Notes: generated from the sequence alone by a model not told the origin. 9,447 nt of DNA from Spirochaetaceae bacterium (GCA_031280115.1 JAITHF010000301.1:1-9447); one strand, 5' to 3'. Counted from the stretch's first letter, positions 1 to 6,143 are shown. Program-made: numbers and translations.

Positions 1-80
1 TGTTCCTCTGCGTGGTGTACGAGAACCGGCGGGGGGAGGCGGGACCTGCGGGAACCATCACGAAGGTCATCATCCCGTAA
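1..80 (+). CDS. C-terminal end of an unidentified protein (5' end outside window)
   Basis: An open frame enters from the window edge (first full codon at 3) and stops at TAA 78-80. It gives 25 residues that end in GPAGTITKVIIP. The segment has an ordinary mix of residues and contains YENRRGEAGPAG, and the hairpin repeat typical of this genome's gene ends starts 2 nt after the stop. That position supports a true gene end. The closing pattern (E-N-x-x-G-E-x-G-P ... V-I-I-P) recalls the C-termini of small proteins with fibronectin-III-like regions seen in Treponema and Bacteroidetes. That is a memory-level resemblance only, and no function is assigned. Confidence 0.5.
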   Translation, partial: FLCVVYENRRGEAGPAGTITKVIIP

Positions 81-81
81 A

Positions 82-122
82 CAGCCGCAGGCTGTTTCAG
101 CGGCCAGTTTGCACTATGAGCC
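82..122 (+). repeat. Dispersed hairpin-containing repeat, copy 1
   Basis: A hairpin with stem CAGCC/GGCTG and loop GCA (82-94) is followed by TTTCAGC and then AGTTTGCACTATGAGCC. Nearly the same sequence occurs at 7154-7194, where the stem is identical and the loop is TCC. It begins 2 nt after the stop codon at 78-80 and precedes the tandem array at 278. It lacks a U-run, so it is a poor intrinsic terminator. It is best described as a short dispersed intergenic repeat. Confidence 0.7.
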
Positions 123-173
123 GCAAGACAGAAAGCGCAAATAAAAAAGCGCAGGCGAAAGGGCGCGAGGCAT

Positions 174-214
174 GAAGCACTAGCAGGGGGTTTGGGGGAA
201 CTGGTTCCCCCAAA
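174..214 (-). repeat. REP-like palindromic repeat, minus orientation
   Basis: 191-201 and 204-214 form an 11-bp perfect inverted repeat (TTTGGGGGAAC / GTTCCCCCAAA, 2-nt centre). Read on the minus strand, the palindrome is followed by CCCCCAAACCCCCTGCTAGTGCTTC. This matches the plus-strand copy at 3410-3449 (CCCCCCAAACCCCCCGCTGGCGCTTC) apart from a few substitutions. It is therefore one member of a repeat family in this window, not an isolated hairpin. Confidence 0.65.
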
Positions 215-277
215 TAAAAAAGAAAAAAAGCGCCAAAGGCGCAAAAAGAAAAAGGCGCCGCAGGCGCACAAGAAAGA

Positions 278-649
278 GCGCAGGCGTGAAAGAGAAAGCG
301 CAGGCGTGAAAGAGAGAGGCGCAGGCGCACAAGAAAGAGCGCAGGCGCGAAAGAGAAAGGCGCAGGCGTGAAGAAAGAAGGCGCAGGCGTAAAAGAGAAA
401 GGCGCAGGCACGAAAGAGAGAGGCGCAGGCGCATAAGAAAGAGCGCAGGCGCGAAAGAGAAAGCGCAGGCGTAGAAAGAAAGCGCAGGCGTAGAAAGAAA
501 GCGCAGGCGTGAAAGAAAGAAGGCGCAGGACGGCGCAAGGAGAAAGGCGCAGGTGTGAAAGAGAAAGCGCAGGCGCACAAGAAAGCGCAGGCGCATAAGA
601 GAGAAAGCGCAGGTGTATAAAGAAAGAGCGCAGGCGCGAAAGAGAAAAC
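278..649. repeat. Imperfect tandem array, 18 units of about 20.6 bp (GCGCAGGCG + purine tract)
   Basis: GCGCAGG starts at 278, 298, 319, 339, 360, 381, 402, 423, 443, 463, 482, 501, 523, 547, 567, 585, 607 and 628. The intervals are 18 to 24 bp with a mean near 20.6. Each unit is GCGCAGG(C/T)(G/A) followed by an almost T-free A/G tract such as AAAGAGAAA. Degenerate relatives lie at 149-157, 254-277 and about 650-690. Unit length varies and there are no unique spacers, so it is not a CRISPR. The minus-strand reading frames through it are low-complexity Ala/Arg/Leu/Phe repeats and are not credible genes. 690-772 holds only small hairpins and no gene. Confidence 0.85.
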
Positions 650-772
650 GGCGGGACGCGCAAGAGCGAAAGGCCGGACGGCGCAAAACAAAAAAAACGC
701 CCCGTTGGAGGGTAACTCCTTCTGATGCCGCGTAAAAAACGGCCTGTTATCTGAAGGCGGGGTCTTTTATAG

Positions 773-840
773 AAAAAAGAGAAAAAAATAGAAAAAAAGA
801 GAAAAAAGAATAGAAAAAAGTGATTGGAAAAGAAAAAAAA
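773..840. promoter_or_regulatory. Phased A-tracts, predicted curved DNA upstream of the lipoprotein gene
   Basis: A-runs of 6 to 8 begin at 773, 782, 792, 802, 814 and 833, with a shorter one at 828. The first four are 9 to 10 bp apart. A-tracts repeated once per helical turn are known to bend DNA. This stretch lies 100 to 170 bp before the start codon at 942, just upstream of the only -10-like hexamer I can see (884-889), a position where upstream bending or UP elements help promoters. The regulatory role is inferred. Confidence 0.5.
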
Positions 841-911
841 CCGGCACGAGTAATCTTTCCTTAGATACCGGACGTTGTCCAGTATAAGCATTACTACCTG
901 CCGGCTTTTTT
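841..911 (+). promoter_or_regulatory. Structured leader or terminator-like element before the lipoprotein gene
   Basis: Nested inverted repeats are visible: CCGGCA 841-846 pairs with TGCCGG 899-904, AGTAAT 849-854 pairs with ATTACT 890-895, and an inner hairpin forms from GGAC 870-873 and GTCC 877-880. A T-run follows directly at 906-911, and the A-run at 834-839 could pair with it. If transcribed from upstream, this would fold into a branched stem ending in a U-tract 30 nt before the ATG, like a terminator or attenuator. A promoter inside it (884-889) would truncate the structure. It does not resemble a riboswitch class that I recognise. Confidence 0.4.
861..889 (+). promoter_or_regulatory. 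Possible sigma70-type promoter for the lipoprotein gene
   Basis: TATAAG at 884-889 is a good -10 match (5 of 6). The hexamer 17 bp upstream, TTAGAT at 861-866, is a poor -35 match. The phased A-tracts just upstream could compensate. Transcription would start near 896 and give a leader of about 45 nt. This is a weak assignment. Confidence 0.25.
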
Positions 912-941
912 AAAGTATATCGAACGCAAGGAGGATATACC

Positions 942-3149
942 ATGAAACGTACTAAACTTTTTTTGACGGGAATGGCGGCGCTGGCGCTGTCATTGGGGCT
1001 CTTGTTTACTGGCTGCGACGACGGAGGCAGCGACCCTGACTCCACGCAGAAGGATACGGAAGACACGTCGGCGATTTACAAAAGCACCAAAGGCTCGGAC
1101 ACCTATGTTCTGATCCTGGAAAACAACGATCCTGCGGCAGGGGATGATTTTATCCTGTACAAGGGCGTAACCGCCTCGTTCGGCGCCAACACGACTACTT
1201 CGGTGAGCGGCACCATCACGGGCTCGCCCAGCCCAACCTCGATCGTGCTCCGGCCTAGCAACGGGAATATCAACGGGGCTGACGACATTACCGCCACCAT
1301 TGACGCTGACGGGAAACTGACCACTTTGGCCAGTACCGGCAGCGCCTCGGCCTTTGCTGCGACAGGGCTTACGGGGGTGGAGGTTGAGACCTTGGCAGGG
1401 TCGGTCGCCCTTGATAAGACCGCGCCGAAAGTGGGGGAGACCATCACGGCAACCCTCACGACCACCACGCCGGCCTCGTTCAGCGCCACCACGCACATTG
1501 TGACGTATAATTGGTATGAAGGCACCGCCTCCGGCACCATCACTACCCCTCTTACCGCAGGGGTCACCGGGAATACCTGTACGGTGGCCGGGCCGACAGG
1601 CAAGTTCTTCAAGGTTGATGTGCGGGTCATCGGGTACAAGGGCATCAAGACCGCGGCGACCACTACCGCGTCAGCCGCCGCGCCGACAAGCGACGTGTCA
1701 ACCGCGGCGGCTATCAACGTGGCGCAAGGGGATACGTCCTTTAAAGTTACCAGCACCGGCGGCACCCTTGCCGGCAGCCTCAAGGTGTTTGTCAGCGGTG
1801 ACGGCGCAACGGTTACTCTTACTGCTGACACCACGGTCTCCGGCGCGTTCCAGGTGACTGCGTCGAAGGTTACCCAAACAACAGGCAAAATTGTTGTAAC
1901 AGGGCTCAACGCCGCGGTTGCCAGCCCCAGCAACGGCGCCTCCACCTTTGCGCTCAAATCAGGGAACGCAGCGGTTACGGTTACGCTCAAGGCGGACGCC
2001 CAGACCTTGCAGGTTACCAGCATCGCCGCCAAAACAGGCGTGCCGGCCGTCCTTCCGAACGAGGCCGCCTATGAGTTTGTTGCCAATGAAGGCGCGGTGT
2101 CCGGCAACAAAAAAATCTTCTATGATGCCTCAGGGCTGGCGTATCAACTTAGCGGCACCAGAGTACCTACCAGCGGCCAAACACCCCTTGACGCGGACTT
2201 TGACGCGGACCTTATCGCGGCGCTCACTGACCTCAGCACGGTCCTCACCTCCGCCAGTGTCGGGACATTCGGTGTAACCGGCGGGGCCGTCACGGCGATA
2301 GCAACCGTCGCGGCTGCCACTGTTCCGGCTGGCACGGACTTCTTCTTCCCCGGGGCAACGGTGTCATTAGCCGTCGGAGCCTTCACGGTTGAAGACGGCG
2401 CCAGCTTCACTGCGGGAACCGCGGATGACAATGTTACCTTCAAGGGCGCGGTGATTACTGCGGATACCGGGGCGATTGCCACAACCGGCGCCGCCCTAGC
2501 CACGATTGACTTGACCGCTCAGGCCCACACCATCGCGCTTGCCGACGGCGGCAGCATCGCCACCGCAGGGGCGGGGAAACTGGTTGTAGGCAAGACCGAG
2601 TTCTCAGGCGCCGGCATCTGGACCGCAAGCCTCGGCACCTCCGCGGCGAGTATTACTATCACGAGCAACGCAAACGGCGCGGTCATCACCGCGCCCAGCG
2701 GCACCGCCGAGTCCAGCCTCACCGCCACGGGCACGCCGGTCATCACCCAGAACTCAGGATCCGGCAACACGCTTACGCTCACAGGGTATGTTACCATTAA
2801 CCTTGGGGGAACCAATGCCTCGCCTGCGGGTTCTATCGTCCTTGTGGCGCATGGTACTAACACTAACGGGGGGACAATTACCTTGAGCGACACGAACGGC
2901 CTTATTAAGACGGGCAACACCGGCGCGGCCACCGCTATGACAGCCGGCGCTTCTAACCTAACAATAGGCGGCAAAGGAGTTGCGCTTAACACTATTACAT
3001 ACGCAAATGTATTCGGTAGCGGCAGCGCTACTGGCTCTCTTAGTAAGATTGGCGGCGTCGCGGGAAATTTCCATCCCATCGGCACCACTCCCGGAACCAA
3101 TGATGTAACCTTGGCGGCGGATAAAGAGTTAGCGGGGACGGGGACCTGA
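942..3149 (+). CDS. Large Ala/Thr/Gly-rich surface-type lipoprotein with an Ig-like domain
   Basis: 735 aa. The start is fixed by a perfect Shine-Dalgarno (AAGGAGG, 928-934) 7 nt before ATG. Residues 1-24 form a lipoprotein signal peptide (MKRTK, then a hydrophobic core) ending in LFTGC with Cys25, acceptable under the loose spirochaete lipobox. An acidic linker (about 26-45) follows. Residues 151-245 look like the Ig-like repeat common in treponeme and Bacteroidetes surface proteins (GSVALDKTAPKVGETITATL, then VTYNWYEG, then a FFKVDVRVIGYKG strand). Residues 450-735 are short alternating strand/turn segments rich in A, T, G, S and V, which suggests a beta-helix or beta-sandwich repeat architecture. 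There is no outer-membrane barrel or enzyme motif. The only cysteines are C25 and C213. It is probably anchored in the periplasm or on the cell surface by lipid, with an adhesive or structural role inferred from composition only. It is transcribed alone and flanked by repeat spacers. Confidence 0.85.
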   Translation: MKRTKLFLTGMAALALSLGLLFTGCDDGGSDPDSTQKDTEDTSAIYKSTKGSDTYVLILENNDPAAGDDFILYKGVTASFGANTTTSVSGTITGSPSPTSIVLRPSNGNINGADDITATIDADGKLTTLASTGSASAFAATGLTGVEVETLAGSVALDKTAPKVGETITATLTTTTPASFSATTHIVTYNWYEGTASGTITTPLTAGVTGNTCTVAGPTGKFFKVDVRVIGYKGIKTAATTTASAAAPTSDVSTAAAINVAQGDTSFKVTSTGGTLAGSLKVFVSGDGATVTLTADTTVSGAFQVTASKVTQTTGKIVVTGLNAAVASPSNGASTFALKSGNAAVTVTLKADAQTLQVTSIAAKTGVPAVLPNEAAYEFVANEGAVSGNKKIFYDASGLAYQLSGTRVPTSGQTPLDADFDADLIAALTDLSTVLTSASVGTFGVTGGAVTAIATVAAATVPAGTDFFFPGATVSLAVGAFTVEDGASFTAGTADDNVTFKGAVITADTGAIATTGAALATIDLTAQAHTIALADGGSIATAGAGKLVVGKTEFSGAGIWTASLGTSAASITITSNANGAVITAPSGTAESSLTATGTPVITQNSGSGNTLTLTGYVTINLGGTNASPAGSIVLVAHGTNTNGGTITLSDTNGLIKTGNTGAATAMTAGASNLTIGGKGVALNTITYANVFGSGSATGSLSKIGGVAGNFHPIGTTPGTNDVTLAADKELAGTGT

Positions 3150-3160
3150 TAGCAGTACGC

Positions 3161-3194
3161 GGACAACGCCCCCGCATCCGGCGGGGGGCTGTCC
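3161..3194 (+). terminator. GC-rich hairpin after the lipoprotein gene
   Basis: Starting 11 nt after the stop, GGACA (3161-3165) pairs with TGTCC (3190-3194), and the inner GCCCCCGC arm (3168-3175) pairs with the G-rich arm at 3181-3189. Small bulges interrupt the stem and the loop is about 5 nt. The stem is very stable, but no T-run follows, so it may act as an mRNA 3'-end stabiliser or a non-canonical terminator. Confidence 0.45.
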
Positions 3195-3205
3195 TAGCGG
3201 ACGGG

Positions 3206-3281
3206 CCCCGCGCAGCGCCTGACCGCGGCGCAGGGCGGGGCGGGGCGCCTCCCCCGCGCAACGCCTGACGGCGGCGCGGGG
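3206..3281 (+). repeat. Direct repeat of 30 bp, two copies
   Basis: 3206-3235 and 3252-3281 match at 27 of 30 positions, with shared segments CCCCGCGCA, CGCCTGAC and GCGGCGC. The copies are 46 bp apart. They sit in an extremely GC-rich gene-free stretch. 3150-3590 contains no credible gene, only repeats. Confidence 0.65.
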
Positions 3282-3297
3282 CAGGGGGAATAAATAT

Positions 3298-3337
3298 GGG
3301 GGGTCGAAAGACCCCCCAAACTCCCCGCTGGCGCGAG
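3298..3337 (+). repeat. REP-like palindromic repeat with GAAA loop
   Basis: GGGGGGTC (3298-3305) and GACCCCCC (3310-3317) form an 8-bp perfect stem closed by a GAAA tetraloop. AAACTCCCCGCTGGCGC follows. The same arrangement recurs at 3410-3444, with a different loop and inner stem bases but a preserved stem. The preceding AATATG is also shared. Confidence 0.7.
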
Positions 3338-3409
3338 ACGCGATGCGCCCTTCCGGGGGCGCGGCGCGGTGCGCGCGGCTCGACGGCGCAGGCGCTGGGG
3401 GAAGAATAT

Positions 3410-3449
3410 GGGGGGACCAGTCCCCCCAAACCCCCCGCTGGCGCTTCTT
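3410..3449 (+). repeat. REP-like palindromic repeat, second plus-strand copy
   Basis: GGGGGGAC (3410-3417) pairs with GTCCCCCC (3420-3427), and AAACCCCCCGCTGGCGCTTC follows. Compared with 3298-3317, the innermost stem bases changed from TC/GA to AC/GT, so pairing is kept on both sides. The downstream tail matches the minus-strand copy at 174-211. Confidence 0.7.
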
Positions 3450-3493
3450 GCTTTGAGCCGGCGCGCTTGCGGGGCGCGGTGAGGCGGGGCGTG

Positions 3494-3556
3494 AGGGTTG
3501 TGACTAAAACCGCACACCCGCTCGCCGCGAGAAGCACTTAAAACCCCCGCAGGGGG
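3494..3556 (+). repeat. 63-bp dispersed repeat, copy 1
   Basis: This aligns without gaps to 7670-7732 at 53 of 63 positions. It begins AGGGTTGTGACTAAAA and ends in the CCCCC-GCA-GGGGG hairpin (3544-3556). Each copy is the last repeat before the next gene or promoter. It has no coding features. Confidence 0.75.
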
Positions 3557-3591
3557 CGGGGCGGTCAATGAAAAGTTTTGTAACAACATCA

Positions 3592-3621
3592 TTGACTAAT
3601 CCCCCTGCTTTGTTGTATATT
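3592..3621 (+). promoter_or_regulatory. Sigma70-type promoter for tRNA-Lys
   Basis: A -35 TTGACT (3592-3597) and a -10 TATATT (3616-3621) are separated by 18 bp; GTATAT with a 17-bp spacer is an alternative. The start would be near 3628, about 43 nt before the tRNA. A 7-bp hairpin (3641-3647 with 3653-3659, one G-T pair) lies in the short 5' leader. This is the best promoter in the window, as expected for a stable RNA. Confidence 0.65.
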
Positions 3622-3670
3622 TTAAAAGTCAAATAGACCTAGGGAGCTGGCTGCTCCTTAAACATCCATT

Positions 3671-3743
3671 GGGCCGCTAGCTCAGCAGGTAGAGCAACGC
3701 CCTTTTAAGGCGTGGGTCGGTGGTTCGAATCCAGCGCGGCTCA
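3671..3743 (+). tRNA. tRNA-Lys (anticodon TTT)
   Basis: 73 nt without an encoded CCA. The acceptor stem GGGCCGC (3671-3677) pairs with GCGGCTC (3736-3742) with one G-T pair, and A3743 is the discriminator. The D arm is GCTC/GAGC with an AGCAGGTA loop. The anticodon stem ACGCC/GGCGT encloses CTTTTAA, which gives anticodon TTT at 3704-3706. The T loop is TTCGAAT. The T stem GGTGG/CCAGC has one G-G mismatch (positions 50-64), which is unusual. It reads AAA/AAG lysine codons. It is driven by the promoter at 3592 and may be co-transcribed with the FKBP gene downstream. Confidence 0.93.
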
Positions 3744-3849
3744 AAAAGTAATAAAGTAGTGCGAGAACAAAACGAAAGGAGCGGAAGCGCCCGTCTATGC
3801 TGCCCAAACCAAAACCTTTCCGAATGCGCTGCTTTTCACTGAGGGGAAT

Positions 3850-4557
3850 ATGCTAAAGAAATCCGTCATTTTTCTCTGCCTCGGCGCGGCAGTAATCGGG
3901 GGGTGTAACGACAGCGGAAAAGCCCCGTCCAAAACCGAAGCGCCTGCGTCCGGAGAACGGGCGCTTGACCAGAATACCAGCTACGCCCTGGGCATGGTTA
4001 TCGGATCCTCGTGCAAAGAGGACCTTCGAGGGCTCAAAGTAGATTACGCCGCCCTTGCGAAAGGGTTTCGAGCGTACCTTGAAGACGAGAAAACCACCGT
4101 TACGTTTGAAGAAGCGGTGGCGCAGGTGACCAGCGTCTTTAATGAGATCGAAAAAGAACGCTCCGAAGCGTTTCGGGAGGAACAACAGGCGTTTCTCACG
4201 GAAAACAGCAAAAAGCCGGGGATACAAACCACCGCAAGCGGCCTCCAGTACGAAGTTATTACCGAAGGAACCGGCGGAACCCCGCAGAAAACCGATACGG
4301 TCAGGGTGCATTACAAGGGAACCTTCGTGGACGGCGCAACCTTTGACAGCTCGTATAACCGCGGGAAGCCTGCGGAATTCTCCCTGGAACAGGTTATCCC
4401 GGGCTGGACCGAAGGGTTTCAGCTCATGCGCGAAGGCGGCACGTACCGCTTGTTCATCCCGTCAGAATTAGGCTACGGCAGCCAAGGCTCGCCGGGCGGC
4501 ATTCCTCCCTACGCAACGCTGCTATTTGAAGTGGAGTTTCTAAACATCGTGCAATAA
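3850..4557 (+). CDS. FKBP-type peptidyl-prolyl cis-trans isomerase, lipoprotein (Mip/FkpA-like)
   Basis: 235 aa. It interconverts cis and trans prolyl bonds and assists folding of exported proteins. Residues 1-18 are a lipoprotein signal ending VIGGC with Cys19, so the protein is membrane-anchored and faces the periplasm or the surface. A linker leads to an FKBP N-terminal dimerisation-type helical domain (about 38-120, starting ALDQNTSYALGMVIG). The catalytic FKBP domain follows (about 125-235). The classical pocket residues are all present: Y155, F165, D166, F177, V182, I183, W186, Y209 and F226. The length fits the Mip/FkpA family. The ribosome site GAGGGG (3841-3846) is only 3 nt from ATG, which is short. 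A 19-codon upstream frame (3797-3856) overlaps the start. The gene lies 106 nt after tRNA-Lys and 82 nt before a paralogue (4640-5356), probably in one unit. Confidence 0.93.
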   Translation: MLKKSVIFLCLGAAVIGGCNDSGKAPSKTEAPASGERALDQNTSYALGMVIGSSCKEDLRGLKVDYAALAKGFRAYLEDEKTTVTFEEAVAQVTSVFNEIEKERSEAFREEQQAFLTENSKKPGIQTTASGLQYEVITEGTGGTPQKTDTVRVHYKGTFVDGATFDSSYNRGKPAEFSLEQVIPGWTEGFQLMREGGTYRLFIPSELGYGSQGSPGGIPPYATLLFEVEFLNIVQ

Positions 4558-4639
4558 AGCGCGATCCCCAGAGCGTCCCGGCAGAAGCGCTTTGGAAAAT
4601 AGAAAAAAATAAAGAATAAAACAATAAAGGATAGGAAAC

Positions 4640-5356
4640 GTGAAGAGTATTATCGTTGGGGCGGCGCTGGTTTTTGCCTTGGGCGCCGCAAGCTATGCCG
4701 AGGGAAAAACGGATGCCGCAAAAGGCGCGGACGGAGACGTGAGCTACGCCTTTGGCATGGTTATTGGATCGGAACTCAAGGGAACCGGCATGGCCTTTAA
4801 TTACAGCGCCTTTACTCAAGGGATGCGGGAAATCCTAGAAGATAAGACCACCAGCCTCACTATGGAAGAAGCTCTGGAAAAGGTGCAGGCCACGCTCCTT
4901 GCGAACATGGCGAAACAAGCGGAAGAAAGCAAGGAAAAAGAACGGGTGTTTCTGGAAGAAAACGGCAAAAAGCCGGGGATACAAACCACCGCAAGCGGCC
5001 TCCAATACGAAGTTATTACCGAAGGGACCGGCGCACAGCCCCTTGACACCGACACGGTGAGCGCCCATTACCGCGGGGCCTTCATAGACGGCGCGGTCTT
5101 TGACAGCTCATACGACAGGGGGGAGCCTGCGGAGTTCCCCCTGTACGCGGTTATCCCGGGCTGGGCGGAAGGGCTCAAACTCATGCAGGTAGGCGCGGTC
5201 TACCGCCTCTATATCCCTTCCAATCTGGCCTACGGAGAACAGGGCGGCGGGTCTGTGATACCCCCTTACGCAACGCTGGTCTTTGAAGTGCAGCTGCTTG
5301 CTATTCTCGAAAACGCCGGAGAGGACGGCGGCGGGGAAACATGGGACGAGCCGTAA
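4640..5356 (+). CDS. FKBP-type peptidyl-prolyl isomerase, exported paralogue
   Basis: 238 aa from a GTG start, supported by AAGGA (4627-4631) 8 nt upstream. Residues 1-20 are a Sec signal peptide with an ASYA|EG cleavage pattern and no cysteine, so this copy is soluble in the periplasm, unlike its lipidated neighbour. The FKBP N-terminal helical domain is at about 33-110 (DVSYAFGMVIG) and the FKBP catalytic domain at about 115-222. Pocket residues Y144, F154, D155, F166, V171, I172, W175, Y198 and F215 are intact, so it should be active. An acidic Gly-rich tail of about 16 residues (ENAGEDGGGETWDEP) is absent from the upstream copy. A 69-nt block (4965-5033) matches 4208-4276 in the paralogue at 67 positions. 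The spacer before it (4558-4639) has a 7-bp AAAGCGC/GCGCTTT stem without a T-run and an A-rich stretch, so co-transcription is plausible. Confidence 0.93.
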   Translation: MKSIIVGAALVFALGAASYAEGKTDAAKGADGDVSYAFGMVIGSELKGTGMAFNYSAFTQGMREILEDKTTSLTMEEALEKVQATLLANMAKQAEESKEKERVFLEENGKKPGIQTTASGLQYEVITEGTGAQPLDTDTVSAHYRGAFIDGAVFDSSYDRGEPAEFPLYAVIPGWAEGLKLMQVGAVYRLYIPSNLAYGEQGGGSVIPPYATLVFEVQLLAILENAGEDGGGETWDEP

Positions 5357-5361
5357 ACCCC

Positions 5362-5377
5362 CCCCGTGAGCCCGGGG
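5362..5377. terminator. Small hairpin between convergent fkbp and pirin genes
   Basis: CCCCG (5362-5366) pairs with CGGGG (5373-5377) around TGAGCC. It lies 5 nt after the FKBP stop and 31 nt beyond the pirin stop on the other strand. T-rich sequence follows only after about 10 nt (TTTCAATTTTA), so termination in the plus direction is possible but weak. Confidence 0.3.
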
Positions 5378-5408
5378 CGCTTCAGTTTCAATTTTATCAA
5401 TTTTCTCA

Positions 5409-6143
5409 TCAACAACGTGCCATCTCAATAATTAAAAGATGCGCCGGAGCGTCCCCTGAAGCGGTAACGTCAAAGGACTCGCCTATCTCCGCGGCGTCCC
5501 GCATGGAAAGGGAAAGGGGCGCAACGCCTGAGCCGGCGCATCCGCGCAGAGCGGCGTTTCCCTCGATAAGCGCAAGATACGCCTGCCGTTCCGGTGAGAC
5601 CTCGAATTCCAAAGACCTGCCCGGACTAATAATCGCGGCATAGGCGTTTATATCCGCATGAATCCGAATAGGCGCTTGACTGCTCTGGTTCCCCACCGAA
5701 GAGGCCAGCGCCAGCCACCGGTCATAGCGGTCTTCCAGTTTAAAGCGCAGGTCCCCGTAGTTTGGCTCGTAGCCCTTTTTATCAGGAAAAATCCAGATCT
5801 GAAAAAAGCGCAGGAGGCCGGCGCCCCGGTTATACTCGCTGTGGGTAACGCCGGTGCCGGCGCTCATATACTGAACCTGCCCGCGGGTGAGAACCCGCTG
5901 GTTCCCCATGCTGTCCCGATGGGTAAGCTCCCCGTCCACCACATACGATATGATTTCCATGTTTTCGTGCGGATGGGTGTCAAAGCCGGTGCCGCTTTGC
6001 ACCAGATCGTCGTTCATAACCCGCAGTATCCCGAAATTCACATTGTCAGGGTTGCAATAGTCCGCAAAAGAGAAATGAAAATGGCTGTCCAGCCACCCGT
6101 GCCGGCCCCGGCCCATCTTGGCGTGATCTATAAAGCGTATCAT
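5409..6143 (-). CDS. Pirin family protein (bicupin, YhhW-like)
   Basis: 244 aa, the usual size for bacterial pirins. The N-terminal cupin (about 1-120) carries the complete pirin metal site: H57 and H59 in THPHEN, H101 and E103 in GVTHSE. The order and spacing match YhhW. Other family signatures are HGWLDSHFHFSFADY near the start, MEIISYVVDGELTHRDSMG and VQYMSAGTGV. The C-terminal cupin (about 160-244) lacks metal ligands, as is normal. Pirins bind Fe or other metals in the cytoplasm. Some have quercetin 2,3-dioxygenase activity and others are regulatory, so the substrate here is unknown. The start is placed by homology, since no clear Shine-Dalgarno precedes it. It is convergent with the FKBP pair and divergent from the methyltransferase, with 81 bp between the two starts. 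Residues about 199-210 (LRGCAGSGVAPL) are encoded by GC-rich DNA that shares a 13-nt string with the spacer repeats. Confidence 0.92.
   Translation of the reverse strand: MIRFIDHAKMGRGRHGWLDSHFHFSFADYCNPDNVNFGILRVMNDDLVQSGTGFDTHPHENMEIISYVVDGELTHRDSMGNQRVLTRGQVQYMSAGTGVTHSEYNRGAGLLRFFQIWIFPDKKGYEPNYGDLRFKLEDRYDRWLALASSVGNQSSQAPIRIHADINAYAAIISPGRSLEFEVSPERQAYLALIEGNAALRGCAGSGVAPLSLSMRDAAEIGESFDVTASGDAPAHLLIIEMARC

Noticed and set aside
278..649. CRISPR array
   Set aside because: Repeats are contiguous with no unique spacers, unit lengths vary from 18 to 24 bp, and no cas genes are present. The same applies to 7302-7512.
97..891. 264-codon minus-strand frame across the first tandem array
   Set aside because: The product is Phe/Leu/Arg/Ala low complexity set by the DNA repeat and A-runs, a second overlapping frame does the same, and no ribosome site precedes it.
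1103..2032. 309-codon minus-strand frame, plus similar frames at 2144-2503 and 2519-3166
   Set aside because: They are antisense to the lipoprotein, which has a perfect ribosome site and signal peptide. The frames follow from its Ala/Thr/Val-rich codons.
3194..3592. Coding frames on both strands in the GC-rich spacer
   Set aside because: Products are Arg/Pro/Ala-rich, frames overlap heavily, and the DNA is made of dispersed repeats and hairpins.
5519..5537. Spacer repeat fragment inside the pirin gene
   Set aside because: GCGCAACGCCTGA is shared with 3257-3269, but 13 nt in GC-rich DNA is too short to claim an insertion, and the pirin frame and length are normal.
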